The notes: generated by a model from the letters alone, not told the origin. A stretch of DNA of 64,000 nucleotides from Hahnella lacustris (GCA_965194655.1 OZ239148.1:868001-932000); one strand, 5' to 3'; positions 1-8,727 are shown, counted from the stretch's first letter. Numbers and translations: made by a program.

Positions 1-1741
1 CCTGCTCCGCTTGGAGTGCGGTGAGCTCAGCATGAATACGCATATCAAAAAGGCCAAATTCGATCTGACGTAGGGTGAAGAGGCCGCTCTGGAAGTTCTT
101 GGCTGCCACCATCTTGTCGAAGAGCGCACGAGGCAGAGCGGCCCCAGTGTCAATGTGAGCAGTCATTTGAGAGAGGTTGTCCCACTCCCAACAGAAGTTC
201 TCCATGAACTGGCTGGGCAGTTCTACTGCATCCCACTCGACACCATTGATGCCCGAGACATCGAGTTCATCGACCTCGGTGAGGAGGTGGTGCAGGCCAT
301 GGCCAAACTCGTGAAAGAGCGTGATGACTTCGTCATGCGTGAGGGTGGTCGGGCGATCGTCCACGGGCGCTGCGAAGTTACAGGTCATCAGGGCAATTGG
401 CAGCTGCAGGCGACCTGCACGCAGCTTGCGGCCCCGGCTGTCATCCATCCAAGCGCCCCCTCGCTTGGTGGATCGGGCGTAGAGGTCCAGGAAGAAATAT
501 CCAATCGCATGCCCGTGGCGACTCACCTGGAACATCTGAACATCGGGGTGCCAGGCGGGCGAGGGGGCCAGGCCCATCAACGGGGTGATCTCTGCCCCAA
601 ATAGCTTGTGAATGACCCCGAAAAGTCCCCTCAGCACATTGGGCAAGAGAAAGTATTGACGAACTTCATCCTCTGAAAAGCTGTAGCGGGATTGGCGCAG
701 CTTTTCGCTTGCGTAGGCGATGTCCCAGGGTTCAAGAGGATCGAGGTGGAGGGTGGATTGAGCAAAGGCCCGCAGCTCGGCCAGATCGCGCTCTGCGCTG
801 GGTCTTGCCTTGGCCGCGAGCTCACGCAGGAACTTGAGGACTTCCTCTGCGCTGGAGGCCATTTTGGGCTCGAGTGAGACCTGCGCGGCATGGGGGAAGC
901 CCAGTAATTTGGCCTGAGCCTGCCGAATGGCCAGGATCTCTCCCATGATGGGCGTGTTGTCATGGTCAGGCCCCTCCTCAGCCAGCTCAGAGGCCTTCTT
1001 CGCGTTCATGCGATACAGGCTCTCGCGCAGCTCGCGGTCCTCGGCGAACTGCTGCACCGCCATCAGGCTTGGAGCCTGAAGGGTAAAGACCCAACCGTCT
1101 AGGCTGCGGCTTGCCGCCTCTGCCTTGGCAGCGGCCAACGCGTGAGCGGGGAGGCCGGCCAGCCGCTGTTCGTCAGTGATGTGGACGGTGCTTGCATTGG
1201 TGCTGTCGAGCAGCTGCTCCGAAAACTGCTGAGACAGCTGGGCCAGTCGAGCGGATTGATCCGCGAAAGTGGCCTTCTCAGCCTCCGCAAGCTCGGCACC
1301 GCCGAGCCGAAAGTCACGCAAGGCGTGGGCCACGGCTTGCTCACGTGCTGCATGGCCTTGCACGTCCGCAGCCTGGGCGACTCTCTTGAGCTTGTCATAG
1401 AGGCGCTCGTCCTGCGTGACAGAGGCGCTGAAGCGGCTCACGGCCTCCAAGCGGCTGTTGGTGCAGTCACGCCATTCTGGGCTGTCCACCACAGCGCCCA
1501 GGTGGTGTACCGCGGACCAGGCTCGATTGAGCTGTTCCATGGCGTCATTGAGGGGAGCAATCGCGTCAGTCCAGGTGTCTGGAGTGGCGGGGTGAACGGT
1601 TGCCTCGAGGGCCGCCTTCGCCGCTTCGATGAGGCCATCAATGGCCTCTGGGATCTGCGCAGGCTGGAGCAGGTCGTACCGAGGCAGGGGCTCATGAGCA
1701 AGTGCGAACTGCACAGCCTGTGATGAGGAGGGCGTGGTCAT
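1..1741 (-). CDS. prlC: Oligopeptidase A, M3 family (5' 580 codons; 3' end outside window)
   Basis: Zinc metallopeptidase of the thimet oligopeptidase family, which degrades short cytoplasmic peptides, including cleaved signal peptides. The reading frame is open from the ATG at 1741 to the left edge, giving about 580 residues of an expected 680-700, so only the C-terminus is missing. The zinc motif HEFGHGLHHL is encoded around 285-313, and a conserved GGAWMDD segment lies just upstream of it in the protein. The ATG overlaps the folD stop by 4 bp (ATGA), which fixes the start and implies translational coupling. It is one of several peptidases in the first 15 kb. Confidence in the family is high; prlC rather than a close M3 paralogue is based on the usual folD-prlC pairing and overall resemblance. 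Confidence 0.93.
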   Translation of the reverse strand, partial: MTTPSSSQAVQFALAHEPLPRYDLLQPAQIPEAIDGLIEAAKAALEATVHPATPDTWTDAIAPLNDAMEQLNRAWSAVHHLGAVVDSPEWRDCTNSRLEAVSRFSASVTQDERLYDKLKRVAQAADVQGHAAREQAVAHALRDFRLGGAELAEAEKATFADQSARLAQLSQQFSEQLLDSTNASTVHITDEQRLAGLPAHALAAAKAEAASRSLDGWVFTLQAPSLMAVQQFAEDRELRESLYRMNAKKASELAEEGPDHDNTPIMGEILAIRQAQAKLLGFPHAAQVSLEPKMASSAEEVLKFLRELAAKARPSAERDLAELRAFAQSTLHLDPLEPWDIAYASEKLRQSRYSFSEDEVRQYFLLPNVLRGLFGVIHKLFGAEITPLMGLAPSPAWHPDVQMFQVSRHGHAIGYFFLDLYARSTKRGGAWMDDSRGRKLRAGRLQLPIALMTCNFAAPVDDRPTTLTHDEVITLFHEFGHGLHHLLTEVDELDVSGINGVEWDAVELPSQFMENFCWEWDNLSQMTAHIDTGAALPRALFDKMVAAKNFQSGLFTLRQIEFGLFDMRIHAELTALQAEQ

Positions 1742-2595
1742 TTGGAGAGGGTCCTTTCGGCAGCTTCAAGGGTGTTCACGAGCAACATGGCAATGGTCAT
1801 GGGGCCAACGCCCCCCGGAACCGGGGTGATGGCACCCGCCACCTCAGAGACGCCCATAAAGTCGACATCACCCGCCAGCTTGCCCGATTCCAGGCGATTA
1901 ATGCCCACATCAATCACCACGGCTCCTGGCTTAACCATGTCTGCGGTGATGAAGTTGGGGCGTCCCACTGCAGCGACCAGCACATCTGCCCGCCGGGTGT
2001 GGCTGGCCAAGTCTCGGGTCTTGCTGTTGCAGATGGTGACGGTGGCCCCCGCGGCCTGAAGCAGCAGGGCCATGGGCTTACCTACAATATTGCTTGCACC
2101 GACCACGACCGCCTCTGAGCCTCGAAGCGGGGTTTGGAGGTGTTCAAGCATCTTCATGACGCCATATGGCGTGCAGGGAATGAACAGGGGCTGGCCGGTG
2201 ATGAGCGCGCCGGCATTGGCGATGTGGAATCCGTCCACATCCTTTTCAGCCGCGATGGCTTCAATCACCGTATGGCTGCTCATGTGTGAGGGGAGTGGCA
2301 GCTGGACCAGAATGCCATCCACCTGTGGGTTCGCGTTCAGCGCGCGCACTTGGTTGATTAGTTCATCCTCGGTGGTGGACTCGGGCAGGGCGATCAGCTT
2401 AGAGGCGATTCCAGCCGCCTCGCAGGCTTTTACCTTGTTGCGCACGTAGACCTGGGAGGCTGGGTTCTCACCGACGATGATCACCGTGAGGCCTGGGGCT
2501 CGACGTGCTTTGGTTTGGAAGGCCAAGGCGCGTTCCCGAACGGCCTCGCGGGTTGCCTGGGAGAGCGCCAGGCCGTCAATCAGCTGTGCAGTCAT
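1738..2595 (-). CDS. folD: Bifunctional methylenetetrahydrofolate dehydrogenase / cyclohydrolase
   Basis: Cytoplasmic enzyme that interconverts 5,10-methylene-THF, 5,10-methenyl-THF and 10-formyl-THF in one-carbon metabolism. The 285 residues match the usual length. The Rossmann signature GASNIVGKPMALLL and the C-terminal PVPGGVGPMTIAMLL are clear, as is YVRNKVKACE, which contains the catalytic lysine region. The frame stays open upstream into the divergent tRNA promoter, so I chose MTAQLIDGLAL at 2595; the alternative ATG two codons earlier (2601) cannot be excluded. No strong Shine-Dalgarno sequence is visible for either. The stop overlaps the prlC start by 4 bp, so the two form an operon. 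Confidence 0.96.
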   Translation of the reverse strand: MTAQLIDGLALSQATREAVRERALAFQTKARRAPGLTVIIVGENPASQVYVRNKVKACEAAGIASKLIALPESTTEDELINQVRALNANPQVDGILVQLPLPSHMSSHTVIEAIAAEKDVDGFHIANAGALITGQPLFIPCTPYGVMKMLEHLQTPLRGSEAVVVGASNIVGKPMALLLQAAGATVTICNSKTRDLASHTRRADVLVAAVGRPNFITADMVKPGAVVIDVGINRLESGKLAGDVDFMGVSEVAGAITPVPGGVGPMTIAMLLVNTLEAAERTLSK

Positions 2596-2638
2596 AGGCA
2601 TAAGATGGTAGCACCGGGCCTGTGCTTTACCCTCTCGC

Positions 2639-2667
2639 TGGACAAGATTTGTGCAATGCCTTAAGAT
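2639..2667 (+). promoter_or_regulatory. Sigma-70 type promoter for the tRNA-Ala/tRNA-Glu unit
   Basis: TGGACA (2639-2644) and TAAGAT (2662-2667) are separated by 17 bp. This would place the transcription start near 2674, about 12 bp before tRNA-Ala. The elements match the consensus at 5/6 and 4/6 positions. The site lies in the 90-bp gap between divergent folD and the tRNA genes. Inference from sequence only. Confidence 0.5.
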
Positions 2668-2685
2668 GCGCGCTTGCTTTTGCAC

Positions 2686-2761
<76 letters not shown>

Positions 2762-2831
2762 CCGCGCTCGTGGTAGTGGACTGTGCAGCAGTAGAAGTAC
2801 AGAACAGTGCAGTTGACTCGGTTTTCTACGG

Positions 2832-2907
2832 GTCCCCTTCGTCTAGAGGCCTAGGACATCACCCTTTCACGGTGAGTACAGGGGTTCGAATCCCCTAGGG
2901 GACGCCA
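2832..2907 (+). tRNA. tRNA-Glu (anticodon UUC)
   Basis: A cloverleaf folds with acceptor GTCCCCT/AGGGGAC, anticodon stem TCACC/GGTGA with loop CTTTCAC (anticodon TTC), and T arm AGGGG TTCGAAT CCCCT. The CCA end is encoded at 2905-2907. Second gene of a small tRNA unit. Confidence 0.96.
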
Positions 2908-2946
2908 CCTAGCTCGTTTTGGCGTGCAATTGCTGAAGTGGTCCAT

Positions 2947-2988
2947 GGGGTTTCGCACTCGAACCCCGAACCGCCGCGTCGTTCGCGG
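2947..2988. other. Two tandem GC-rich stem-loops between converging transcripts
   Basis: First hairpin: GGGGTTTCG (2947-2955) with CGAACCCC (2960-2967). Second: CCGCG (2974-2978) with CGCGG (2984-2988) around a 5-nt loop. They lie between tRNA-Glu and the convergent GyrI-like gene, where a bidirectional terminator would be expected. No T-run follows on either strand, so intrinsic termination is uncertain. The rest of 2908-3038 shows nothing recognisable. Confidence 0.35.
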
Positions 2989-3038
2989 AGGCTTATTCCT
3001 CTGAGCCAAAGAACCTCAAACAAACAACACCGCGGGGT

Positions 3039-3500
3039 TTATCCAATTTGTTGGTAGATCGCGGTCATCAGATCTTGAGGCGCGGTACTACAGGAGTCAT
3101 TGAGGTACTCCTCGTAACAAACCCCTTTTGCCTGAAAGCCTTGCTGATGCATTGCTTGGTATCCCGCCTGCCAGGTCGCATAGAGCTCGCTGTAAGGCCC
3201 CTTGTGTATCCAGTGTGCGAAAAGACCGGCCGCAATCGAGTCAGCGGTCAAGCGTCGTGACGTGATGTGGTGAACTTCACTGACTTGCGCGGCTGCATCG
3301 GAGCGCAATAACGCTTGAGGAACTTCCGAGGGGTTGTCATGGTAGATGGCGAGCATCGCCTGAGGTTTTATGCCGAGTTGTGCCAAATCCTCTTCAAGGG
3401 CAGTAAAGGCTAAGCCAATACCTTGATAAGGTCCGATGTGGCGAACGCAAAGGATTCGCCGCTCCTCCATGTGGATGGTATCGATCATGATTGCGCTCAT
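3039..3500 (-). CDS. GyrI-like / AraC effector-binding domain protein
   Basis: The 153-residue protein is a stand-alone effector-binding (SbmC/GyrI-like) domain of the SHS2-type fold found at the C-terminus of AraC/BmrR regulators. The start VRHIGPYQGIGLAF and the later HWIHKGPYSELYATW fit the family pattern of a conserved R-H-x-G-P-Y near the N-terminus and an H/G-P-Y repeat. No DNA-binding domain is present. Family members bind small amphipathic ligands or protect gyrase; the ligand here is unknown. The gene stands alone and converges on the tRNA unit. Start at 3500 chosen as the first ATG; an ATG at 3488 is possible. Confidence 0.8.
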   Translation of the reverse strand: MSAIMIDTIHMEERRILCVRHIGPYQGIGLAFTALEEDLAQLGIKPQAMLAIYHDNPSEVPQALLRSDAAAQVSEVHHITSRRLTADSIAAGLFAHWIHKGPYSELYATWQAGYQAMHQQGFQAKGVCYEEYLNDSCSTAPQDLMTAIYQQIG

Positions 3501-3596
3501 TCTGATTCATCCCTGTCCACCTTGCGGCAGCAGGTCTAAGGTGCTGGAGGCATTATTTTCGCCCTCTTGCCAATGAAGGCAAGTCGATGCAATGAC

Positions 3597-3632
3597 TTGA
3601 AGTTTTCATGCGGCTTTCCGATACTCATCGGA
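3597..3632 (+). promoter_or_regulatory. Promoter with inverted repeat over the -10 region
   Basis: TTGAAG (3597-3602) and GATACT (3620-3625) are 17 bp apart. The -10 element lies inside a 6-4-6 inverted repeat TCCGATACTCATCGGA (3617-3632). The start codon of the secreted-protein gene follows 28 bp later, with AGAAGGA as ribosome-binding site. The arrangement suggests a repressor operator covering the promoter; the regulator is unknown. A second inverted repeat, CTTGCC/GGCAAG, lies upstream at 3566-3583. Confidence 0.45.
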
Positions 3633-3660
3633 TACAAGTCCTCTTTCAGAAGGAAACGCC

Positions 3661-3999
3661 GTGTTCACCCGTCTTAGTCTTGCCGGACTGGCCTTGATGG
3701 CCACCCTGTCCTCTCAACCCGTTTTTGCGCAGTCGGGCTTTCTGGCCCACGGGCTCGGGCGCTTTAGCTGCACCGAGGTCAATAAGCTTGCCAGCAACAA
3801 GACCGTTGCAGCCACCATCACCGCCTATTTACAGGGCATGCTCACCGGCTACGGCATGGGCAGCCCCGCCACCGTGGGCAAAGGCCTGACACGTGAGGCG
3901 CTCCAGCAAATGTGGATTGACAAGTGCGCGGCCGAGGGCGCTGCCGGTAAATCCCTGGTGTCGGTTGGCATCGAGATTGCCAAGGAAGTCAGTCAGTAA
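3661..3999 (+). CDS. Small secreted protein of unknown function
   Basis: Encodes 112 residues from a GTG start with a well-placed AGAAGGA ribosome-binding site. Residues 1-23 form a Sec signal peptide (hydrophobic core LAGLALMATLSS, cleavage after VFA). The mature ~90-residue protein has two cysteines (in FSCTEV and IDKCAA), consistent with one disulfide in the periplasm. Size, two cysteines and helical look recall small periplasmic stress proteins such as HdeA-like chaperones, but I do not recognise the family. Monocistronic, convergent with the YeeE-type transporter 23 bp downstream. Confidence 0.7.
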   Translation: MFTRLSLAGLALMATLSSQPVFAQSGFLAHGLGRFSCTEVNKLASNKTVAATITAYLQGMLTGYGMGSPATVGKGLTREALQQMWIDKCAAEGAAGKSLVSVGIEIAKEVSQ

Positions 4000-4022
4000 G
4001 CTGCTGACTGGCAGCATTTGCC

Positions 4023-5066
4023 TCACTTTTTCGGCTTGTCTAACAGCGCATCGGTGAGGCCTGCCGCAAGCCACATGGCAAGCAGCGCCACCCAAGAGGT
4101 GAGGGCCATCACCGCGCCTCCTGTGACGCCTGCTCCTACTGCGCAGCCTCCAGCCAGCATGCCGCCGAATCCCATGAGGCAGGCACCAAAGAGGTAGCGG
4201 GCCAGTCCAGTCTCCTCCGTGAAGGCCTGGACCTTGAACTCCCCACTCAGGACAGAGGCGAAGAAGGCCCCTGCGAACACGCCGCCGACAATCCCAATGT
4301 CAAACGAGAGCGGCAGGCTCGGCTCATTGATGAGGCCCATGAGCGTATCGGCCGAGGGTCCGGTGAAGCTCACGCTCTTGACCTGAACCACATCGAAAGA
4401 CCAGCTGGCATGCCAGGCGGTGAGCCCCCATCCCAAGGCCACGGAGAGGCCCACACCGATGGCGGCCACCTGGTGCCAGAGGCTTTCCTCGCCTTTGTGT
4501 TGTCGCACGAGCCATATGGCGAGCGCAAAGAGCACGACAGCCAGTGCAATAGGAGCGAACGACGGGAGGTAAGCGGCGAGATTGCGCGTACCGGCGTCGA
4601 CGAGCCACCATGAGGAGATGTCCTCCCGAAGGGGCGAGAGCCCCCCTCGCAGGGAGGCTTGGGAGACCACGGTCACAATCAAGCCGGCCACCAAGGCGCG
4701 TTGGTTGCCCGTGCCAGAGAGCACCAGCAGTCGGCTGGCGCAGCCCCGGGCCAGGATCATGCCCACACCAAAGAGCAAACCTCCCACGATGGCTCCGCTC
4801 AGCGACCCGGTGGACGCGAGCTGACGAATGGTGCCGGTGCTGAGGTGATCGCTTTGAATCAGGAGTTGGGTGAGGAGGAGCGCCACGGAGAAGGTGAAGA
4901 GCCAAATGGCGAACTTCGCCCCAGGCTTGTTGCGCCAGAACTCGATGCAGGCTGAGCGCAGACAGAACCGGCTTTGTTGCGCAAGCGCGCCAAAGCACAG
5001 GCCGACGATCAGGCCGAGGAAGGCAGCAACCTGCCCAGTTTCTAGGTGTTCAAAGAGTGTCTGCAT
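4023..5066 (-). CDS. YeeE/YedE family membrane transporter for a sulfur compound
   Basis: The 347-residue polytopic inner-membrane protein has about nine hydrophobic segments. It carries the repeated glycine/cysteine signatures of the family: RFCLRSA near the N-terminus, LARGCASRLL mid-protein and LAGGCAVGAGVTGG near the C-terminus. In characterised members (TsuA) such cysteines line the path for thiosulfate uptake; substrate here is inferred only from family. The starting ATG at 5066 gives a compact N-terminus ending just before TM1. No sulfur-metabolism partner gene is adjacent, although a metY-like gene lies 10 kb away. Confidence 0.85.
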   Translation of the reverse strand: MQTLFEHLETGQVAAFLGLIVGLCFGALAQQSRFCLRSACIEFWRNKPGAKFAIWLFTFSVALLLTQLLIQSDHLSTGTIRQLASTGSLSGAIVGGLLFGVGMILARGCASRLLVLSGTGNQRALVAGLIVTVVSQASLRGGLSPLREDISSWWLVDAGTRNLAAYLPSFAPIALAVVLFALAIWLVRQHKGEESLWHQVAAIGVGLSVALGWGLTAWHASWSFDVVQVKSVSFTGPSADTLMGLINEPSLPLSFDIGIVGGVFAGAFFASVLSGEFKVQAFTEETGLARYLFGACLMGFGGMLAGGCAVGAGVTGGAVMALTSWVALLAMWLAAGLTDALLDKPKK

Positions 5067-5127
5067 GGGCGCACATTCTCGGCGTTTTGCGCCGCGGCGA
5101 ATTGATCGTGGTCAACTCAGCGCCGTC

Positions 5128-5273
5128 CTATTGACGGGCGTCTTGTCTCATCAGAGGACCTGACCACTCCAGAATCGCCTGATCAGCAGTCAGCAGCGTC
5201 GCCTGCTCGGCAAGAGCCCCCGCCGCAATGAAACGATCCGCCGGATCGGGGCATGGGTATCGAGGATGATCAG
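5128..5273 (-). pseudogene. Remnant of a VapC-type PIN-domain toxin gene
   Basis: On the minus strand 5273-5250 reads LIILDTHA, the classic start of a VapC toxin (usually MIILDTH...), with CTG where ATG is expected. At about 5247 a different frame takes over with DPADRFIAAGALAEQ followed by LLTADQAILEW and a stop at 5128-5130, which is the C-terminal part of a PIN domain. The roughly 80 intervening residues are missing, so this is a deletion remnant and not a gene. The toxin start overlaps the TGA that ends the M32 carboxypeptidase frame, as an antitoxin-toxin junction would. Confidence 0.6.
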
Positions 5274-6859
5274 GTGAGGACGTTCCAATCTTCAGTCAGT
5301 GGGGAAACGATGTCCCCGACTATCTTTGTGTCGTGATGTAGGCCAAAGTCTCTGGTTTGACCCATTGCCAACCCTGTCCCCAGATACCGTCGAGCCAGGT
5401 GATCTCTGAAGAACTGCGGATTGAGGGTCTGCCCGCTGGCCTTGACCGCCAGCTCTGCACCCGTCCAGCGGCTGCCCTGCTGCCAGATATGGGCCTTGAG
5501 CCAGTCAAAGACCGAGGAGAGTTCCCCCTGCGCAATGGCCTCGTGCACGGCTGGGTTCGCTCGCTCAATGGTCGCGAACCACTGAGCTGCATACATGGCG
5601 CCCAGGGTGTAGCAGGGAAAGTAGCCAAACAAGCCCGCGGGCCAGTGAATGTCCTGCATCACCCCTTGATGATGCTCGCCGTTGCATCGCAAGCCCAGCA
5701 GCGCATCGAGCTCCTCATCCCAGAGGGTGGGCAGGTCCTCAGCCTCGATCTCTCTGGCCATGAGTGCGCGCTCGAGCTTCGTCCGAAGCAGGATGTGCGC
5801 GGGGTAGGTCACTTCATCGGAGTCCACTCGGATGTAGCCCTTCTTCACTCGCGTCAGCAGACGTTGAAGATTCTCCGGAGCAAACGCCTCTTGCGCACCG
5901 AATGCTTTCATCAGCATGGGGCTCAGTTGAGCCACAAAACCTGGGTGCGCGCCCAGCTGCATTTCAAAAAAGAGCGACTGACTCTCGTGAAAGGCCATGG
6001 ACCGCGCCTGAGCCATCGGCTGCCCAAGCCACTGAGCCGGGAGGTTCTGCTGATATCGACCATGGCCCGTCTCATGAATCGTGCCGTAGAGCGAGCCCAA
6101 GAATTCTTGTGGATTGAATCGCGTGGTGAGGCGAACATCCTCGGGAACACCCCCGCAGAAAGGATGGGTGCTCACATCCAGACGCCCAGCCGTGAAGTCA
6201 AATCCGAGCGTGTGCATCACCTGCTCACACAGTGCACGCTGGGCCTCGACGGGGAACGGGCCTTGGGGTTGAATCACAGTCTCTTGGGCCTGCTTGGCCA
6301 GCACCTGCTCGATCAGCTCTGGAAGCCAAACCCTGAGGGGTCCGAACACCGACTCAATCTCCTGCTCGCTGAGTCCGGGCTCAAATCCGTCGACCAGCGC
6401 CTCATAGGGGCTCACACCCAACGCCTGAGAAAGGCGATCTGCCTCCTCGCGGGCAAGTTCAACCACAGGTCGAAAGTTGTCGAGAAAGCCGCTCCAGTCA
6501 TTCGCTGGGCGTTGGCTGCGCCAGGCGTGCTCGCATCGGCCTGTGGCGATCTCCTTGCGGGTGACCAGGCTCTCCGGAAGTGCCTTTTGCCGGCGCCACT
6601 GGTGATGAATCTCACGAAGGTTGGCCGCTTCATCCTCTGCCAACGACTCGCCAAGGGCCTGCTGCATGAGGCCATCAACCTTAGGGTCCGTGGCGATCTG
6701 GTGCATGAGCTGAGCCAATTCGGCCATGGCGGCAGAGCGGGCCTCGTTGCCCTTGGGAGGCATATTGGCCGCCTGGTCCCAGTTGCAGATGGCGCTGAGG
6801 TGTCCGAGTCGATAGAGCTGGGTCTGTTGGCGGGCTAAGGCATCGTAGGCAGCGGGCAT
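5270..6859 (-). CDS. M32 family metallocarboxypeptidase with atypical C-terminal tail
   Basis: Thermostable carboxypeptidase 1 (carboxypeptidase Taq) family zinc enzyme that removes C-terminal residues from peptides in the cytoplasm. The zinc motif HETGH is in GTIHETGHGRYQQNL, and the DSDEVTYPAHILLR segment typical of M32 follows. The family is usually about 495 residues and ends near HLARRYLG; here the frame continues for about 35 residues to a 529-residue product. That tail ends in IVGDIVSPLTEDWNVLT, which resembles the C-terminus of a Phd-type antitoxin and is followed by a VapC remnant. The fusion probably arose by deletion. Divergent from the ABC importer genes. Confidence 0.9.
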   Translation of the reverse strand: MPAAYDALARQQTQLYRLGHLSAICNWDQAANMPPKGNEARSAAMAELAQLMHQIATDPKVDGLMQQALGESLAEDEAANLREIHHQWRRQKALPESLVTRKEIATGRCEHAWRSQRPANDWSGFLDNFRPVVELAREEADRLSQALGVSPYEALVDGFEPGLSEQEIESVFGPLRVWLPELIEQVLAKQAQETVIQPQGPFPVEAQRALCEQVMHTLGFDFTAGRLDVSTHPFCGGVPEDVRLTTRFNPQEFLGSLYGTIHETGHGRYQQNLPAQWLGQPMAQARSMAFHESQSLFFEMQLGAHPGFVAQLSPMLMKAFGAQEAFAPENLQRLLTRVKKGYIRVDSDEVTYPAHILLRTKLERALMAREIEAEDLPTLWDEELDALLGLRCNGEHHQGVMQDIHWPAGLFGYFPCYTLGAMYAAQWFATIERANPAVHEAIAQGELSSVFDWLKAHIWQQGSRWTGAELAVKASGQTLNPQFFRDHLARRYLGTGLAMGQTRDFGLHHDTKIVGDIVSPLTEDWNVLT

Positions 6860-6923
6860 TAGGGGTCTCCCTAGGGCAATGTTGTGGTTGAATTCTGATC
6901 ATCTGGATTGTAGGAGCAAGTGC

Positions 6924-8720
6924 ATGAGACGCATCGTGTGGGCCTGTTGGGTGTTGGCGCTGGGGTGGGTTGGATCATCAGGTGCCTGGGCCGCTGAGCC
7001 ACGCAACCCCGCGGATCCCAACAAGGTCCTTCGGGTCTCCTTCCCTCAGGCGACGACCGGGTTCGATCCGGCCCGCATCAGTGATCTCTATTCCAACACG
7101 GTGGTCTCTGCCATCTTCCACACCTTGGTGAAGTGGGACTGGCTGGCGAGCCCCTCCAAGCTTGTCCCATACGCCGCTGAGGCCATGCCAGAGGTCTCTC
7201 CCGATGGCCTCACCTACACCTTCAAGATTCGCAAGGGCCTCTACTTCACTCCAGACCCCGCTTTCAAAGGAAAGCGCAGAGAGCTTCAGGCCAAGGACTT
7301 TGCCTACACCATCCTGCGTCATGCAGATCCGAAGTCCATCTCGCCTCAGCTTTCAGACTTTGAAGACCTCATCGTTGGCTTGGCAGATGCCCATAAGAAG
7401 GCGGTTGAGACCGGTCGGTTTGACTACGACCAGAAAATTCCGGGCATTGAGGTGGTGGATTCACACACGCTGAGGCTGCGACTGTCTCGTCCATCTCACG
7501 AAATCCTGGATGTATTTGAACGGGGTTACATGGGTGCCATGGCTCGGGAGGTGGTGGAGTTTCACGGTGCAGAGGCCATGATGCAGCGTCCGGTCGGATC
7601 TGGGCCCTACAAACTTGAGCGGGTGGTCGCAGGCTCCAAGATCATCCTTACCGCCAACCCGGATTTTCCGGGTTTTGAGTGGAACTATGTGGCCGACGCC
7701 AACGCATCGGAGGCTGACCGCAAGGTGGCCGAACAGATGAGGGGCCGGATGATGCCCCAGATCGGGCGGGTGGAGATCAGCATCATTGAGGAGGCTCAGA
7801 GCTCATGGCTTGCATTTCAAGGGGGCGAATTGGACCTCTTAAATGTCCCCACCAGCTTTATTGAGAAGGCACTCACCCCGAAGAACGAGCTTCAGCCTGA
7901 GCTGGTAGACAAGGGCATGGGCATGTACCGAAGTGTGGAATCGGATATTCGCTATCAGTTCTTCAATCTGAAGGACCCCGCCATTGGAGGCTACACGCCC
8001 GAGCGCATTGCGCTGCGCCGGGCGATCATCATGGCCTTTGATGTGGACGAGGAGATTCGGGTCATCCGCAAGAATCAGGCCATCAAGGCCACCCAGCTGG
8101 TGGCGCCGGTCATCCCGGGCCATGATTCCACTTACCGAGGGGTCAATCGCTACGACCCAGCACTCGCCAACGCCTTGCTCGACCACTACGGATACCGCAA
8201 GGGCCCAGATGGCTTTCGAGTGTATCCAGATGGAAAGCCGCTGGTCTTCACCATTTTCTCTTCCACGGCCTCCATCGACCGTGAGCGTGATGAGCTCTGG
8301 AAGCGTTCGATGGATCGCATTGGGGTCCGTCTTGAGGTGAAGAAAGACAAGTTCCCTGAGATGCTCAAGCAGGGCAAGCAGTGTGCAGTTCCGTCTTGGG
8401 GATTGGGATGGACACGGGCCTCTAACGTGGTGTACGTGATGAAATTGCTCTCGTCACGCACCATTGGCATGAACAACTATGCCTGTTTTGAGAACGCGGA
8501 TTACGACCGATACTTTGAGCAGCTCAAAGTCACACCGCCCGGTCCAGAGCGAACCAAGATTCTGCACAACCTCTATCGACTGATGGAGGTCTATGGGGTG
8601 ATGGGTCTCAGCTCTACCGCGCTCACCACCCGTCTGAACCAGCCCTGGCTGGTGGGCTCACGCAAGCATCCGCTGGTGACGGCAGACTTTATGTATTTCG
8701 ACATTCAGAAGAAGAAGTGA
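6924..8720 (+). CDS. Oligopeptide-type ABC transporter substrate-binding protein (SBP family 5)
   Basis: Periplasmic binding protein of 598 residues that captures peptides or similar solutes for the importer encoded downstream. The start at 6924 has AGGAG at 6912-6916 and gives a normal Sec signal peptide (WACWVLALGWVG core, cleavage after AWA); a longer frame from 6879 lacks these features. Family 5 hallmarks include the early PQATTGFDPARI segment, PDGLTYTFKIRKGL and VGSGPYKL. There is no lipobox cysteine, so it is likely soluble. First gene of a four-gene operon. The specific ligand cannot be told from sequence. Confidence 0.92.
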   Translation: MRRIVWACWVLALGWVGSSGAWAAEPRNPADPNKVLRVSFPQATTGFDPARISDLYSNTVVSAIFHTLVKWDWLASPSKLVPYAAEAMPEVSPDGLTYTFKIRKGLYFTPDPAFKGKRRELQAKDFAYTILRHADPKSISPQLSDFEDLIVGLADAHKKAVETGRFDYDQKIPGIEVVDSHTLRLRLSRPSHEILDVFERGYMGAMAREVVEFHGAEAMMQRPVGSGPYKLERVVAGSKIILTANPDFPGFEWNYVADANASEADRKVAEQMRGRMMPQIGRVEISIIEEAQSSWLAFQGGELDLLNVPTSFIEKALTPKNELQPELVDKGMGMYRSVESDIRYQFFNLKDPAIGGYTPERIALRRAIIMAFDVDEEIRVIRKNQAIKATQLVAPVIPGHDSTYRGVNRYDPALANALLDHYGYRKGPDGFRVYPDGKPLVFTIFSSTASIDRERDELWKRSMDRIGVRLEVKKDKFPEMLKQGKQCAVPSWGLGWTRASNVVYVMKLLSSRTIGMNNYACFENADYDRYFEQLKVTPPGPERTKILHNLYRLMEVYGVMGLSSTALTTRLNQPWLVGSRKHPLVTADFMYFDIQKKK

Positions 8721-8727
8721 GCCAGCG

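Noticed and set aside
2940..3030. Possible degenerate tRNA or attachment-site copy after tRNA-Glu
   Set aside because: A T-arm-like hairpin is present but no acceptor or anticodon arms could be folded on either strand, and no direct repeat of the tRNA 3' end was found.
5357..6838. Open frame of 493 codons on the plus strand opposite the M32 carboxypeptidase gene
   Set aside because: Its product has no recognisable domain and it mirrors a clearly conserved gene; GC-rich codon usage keeps the antisense frame open.
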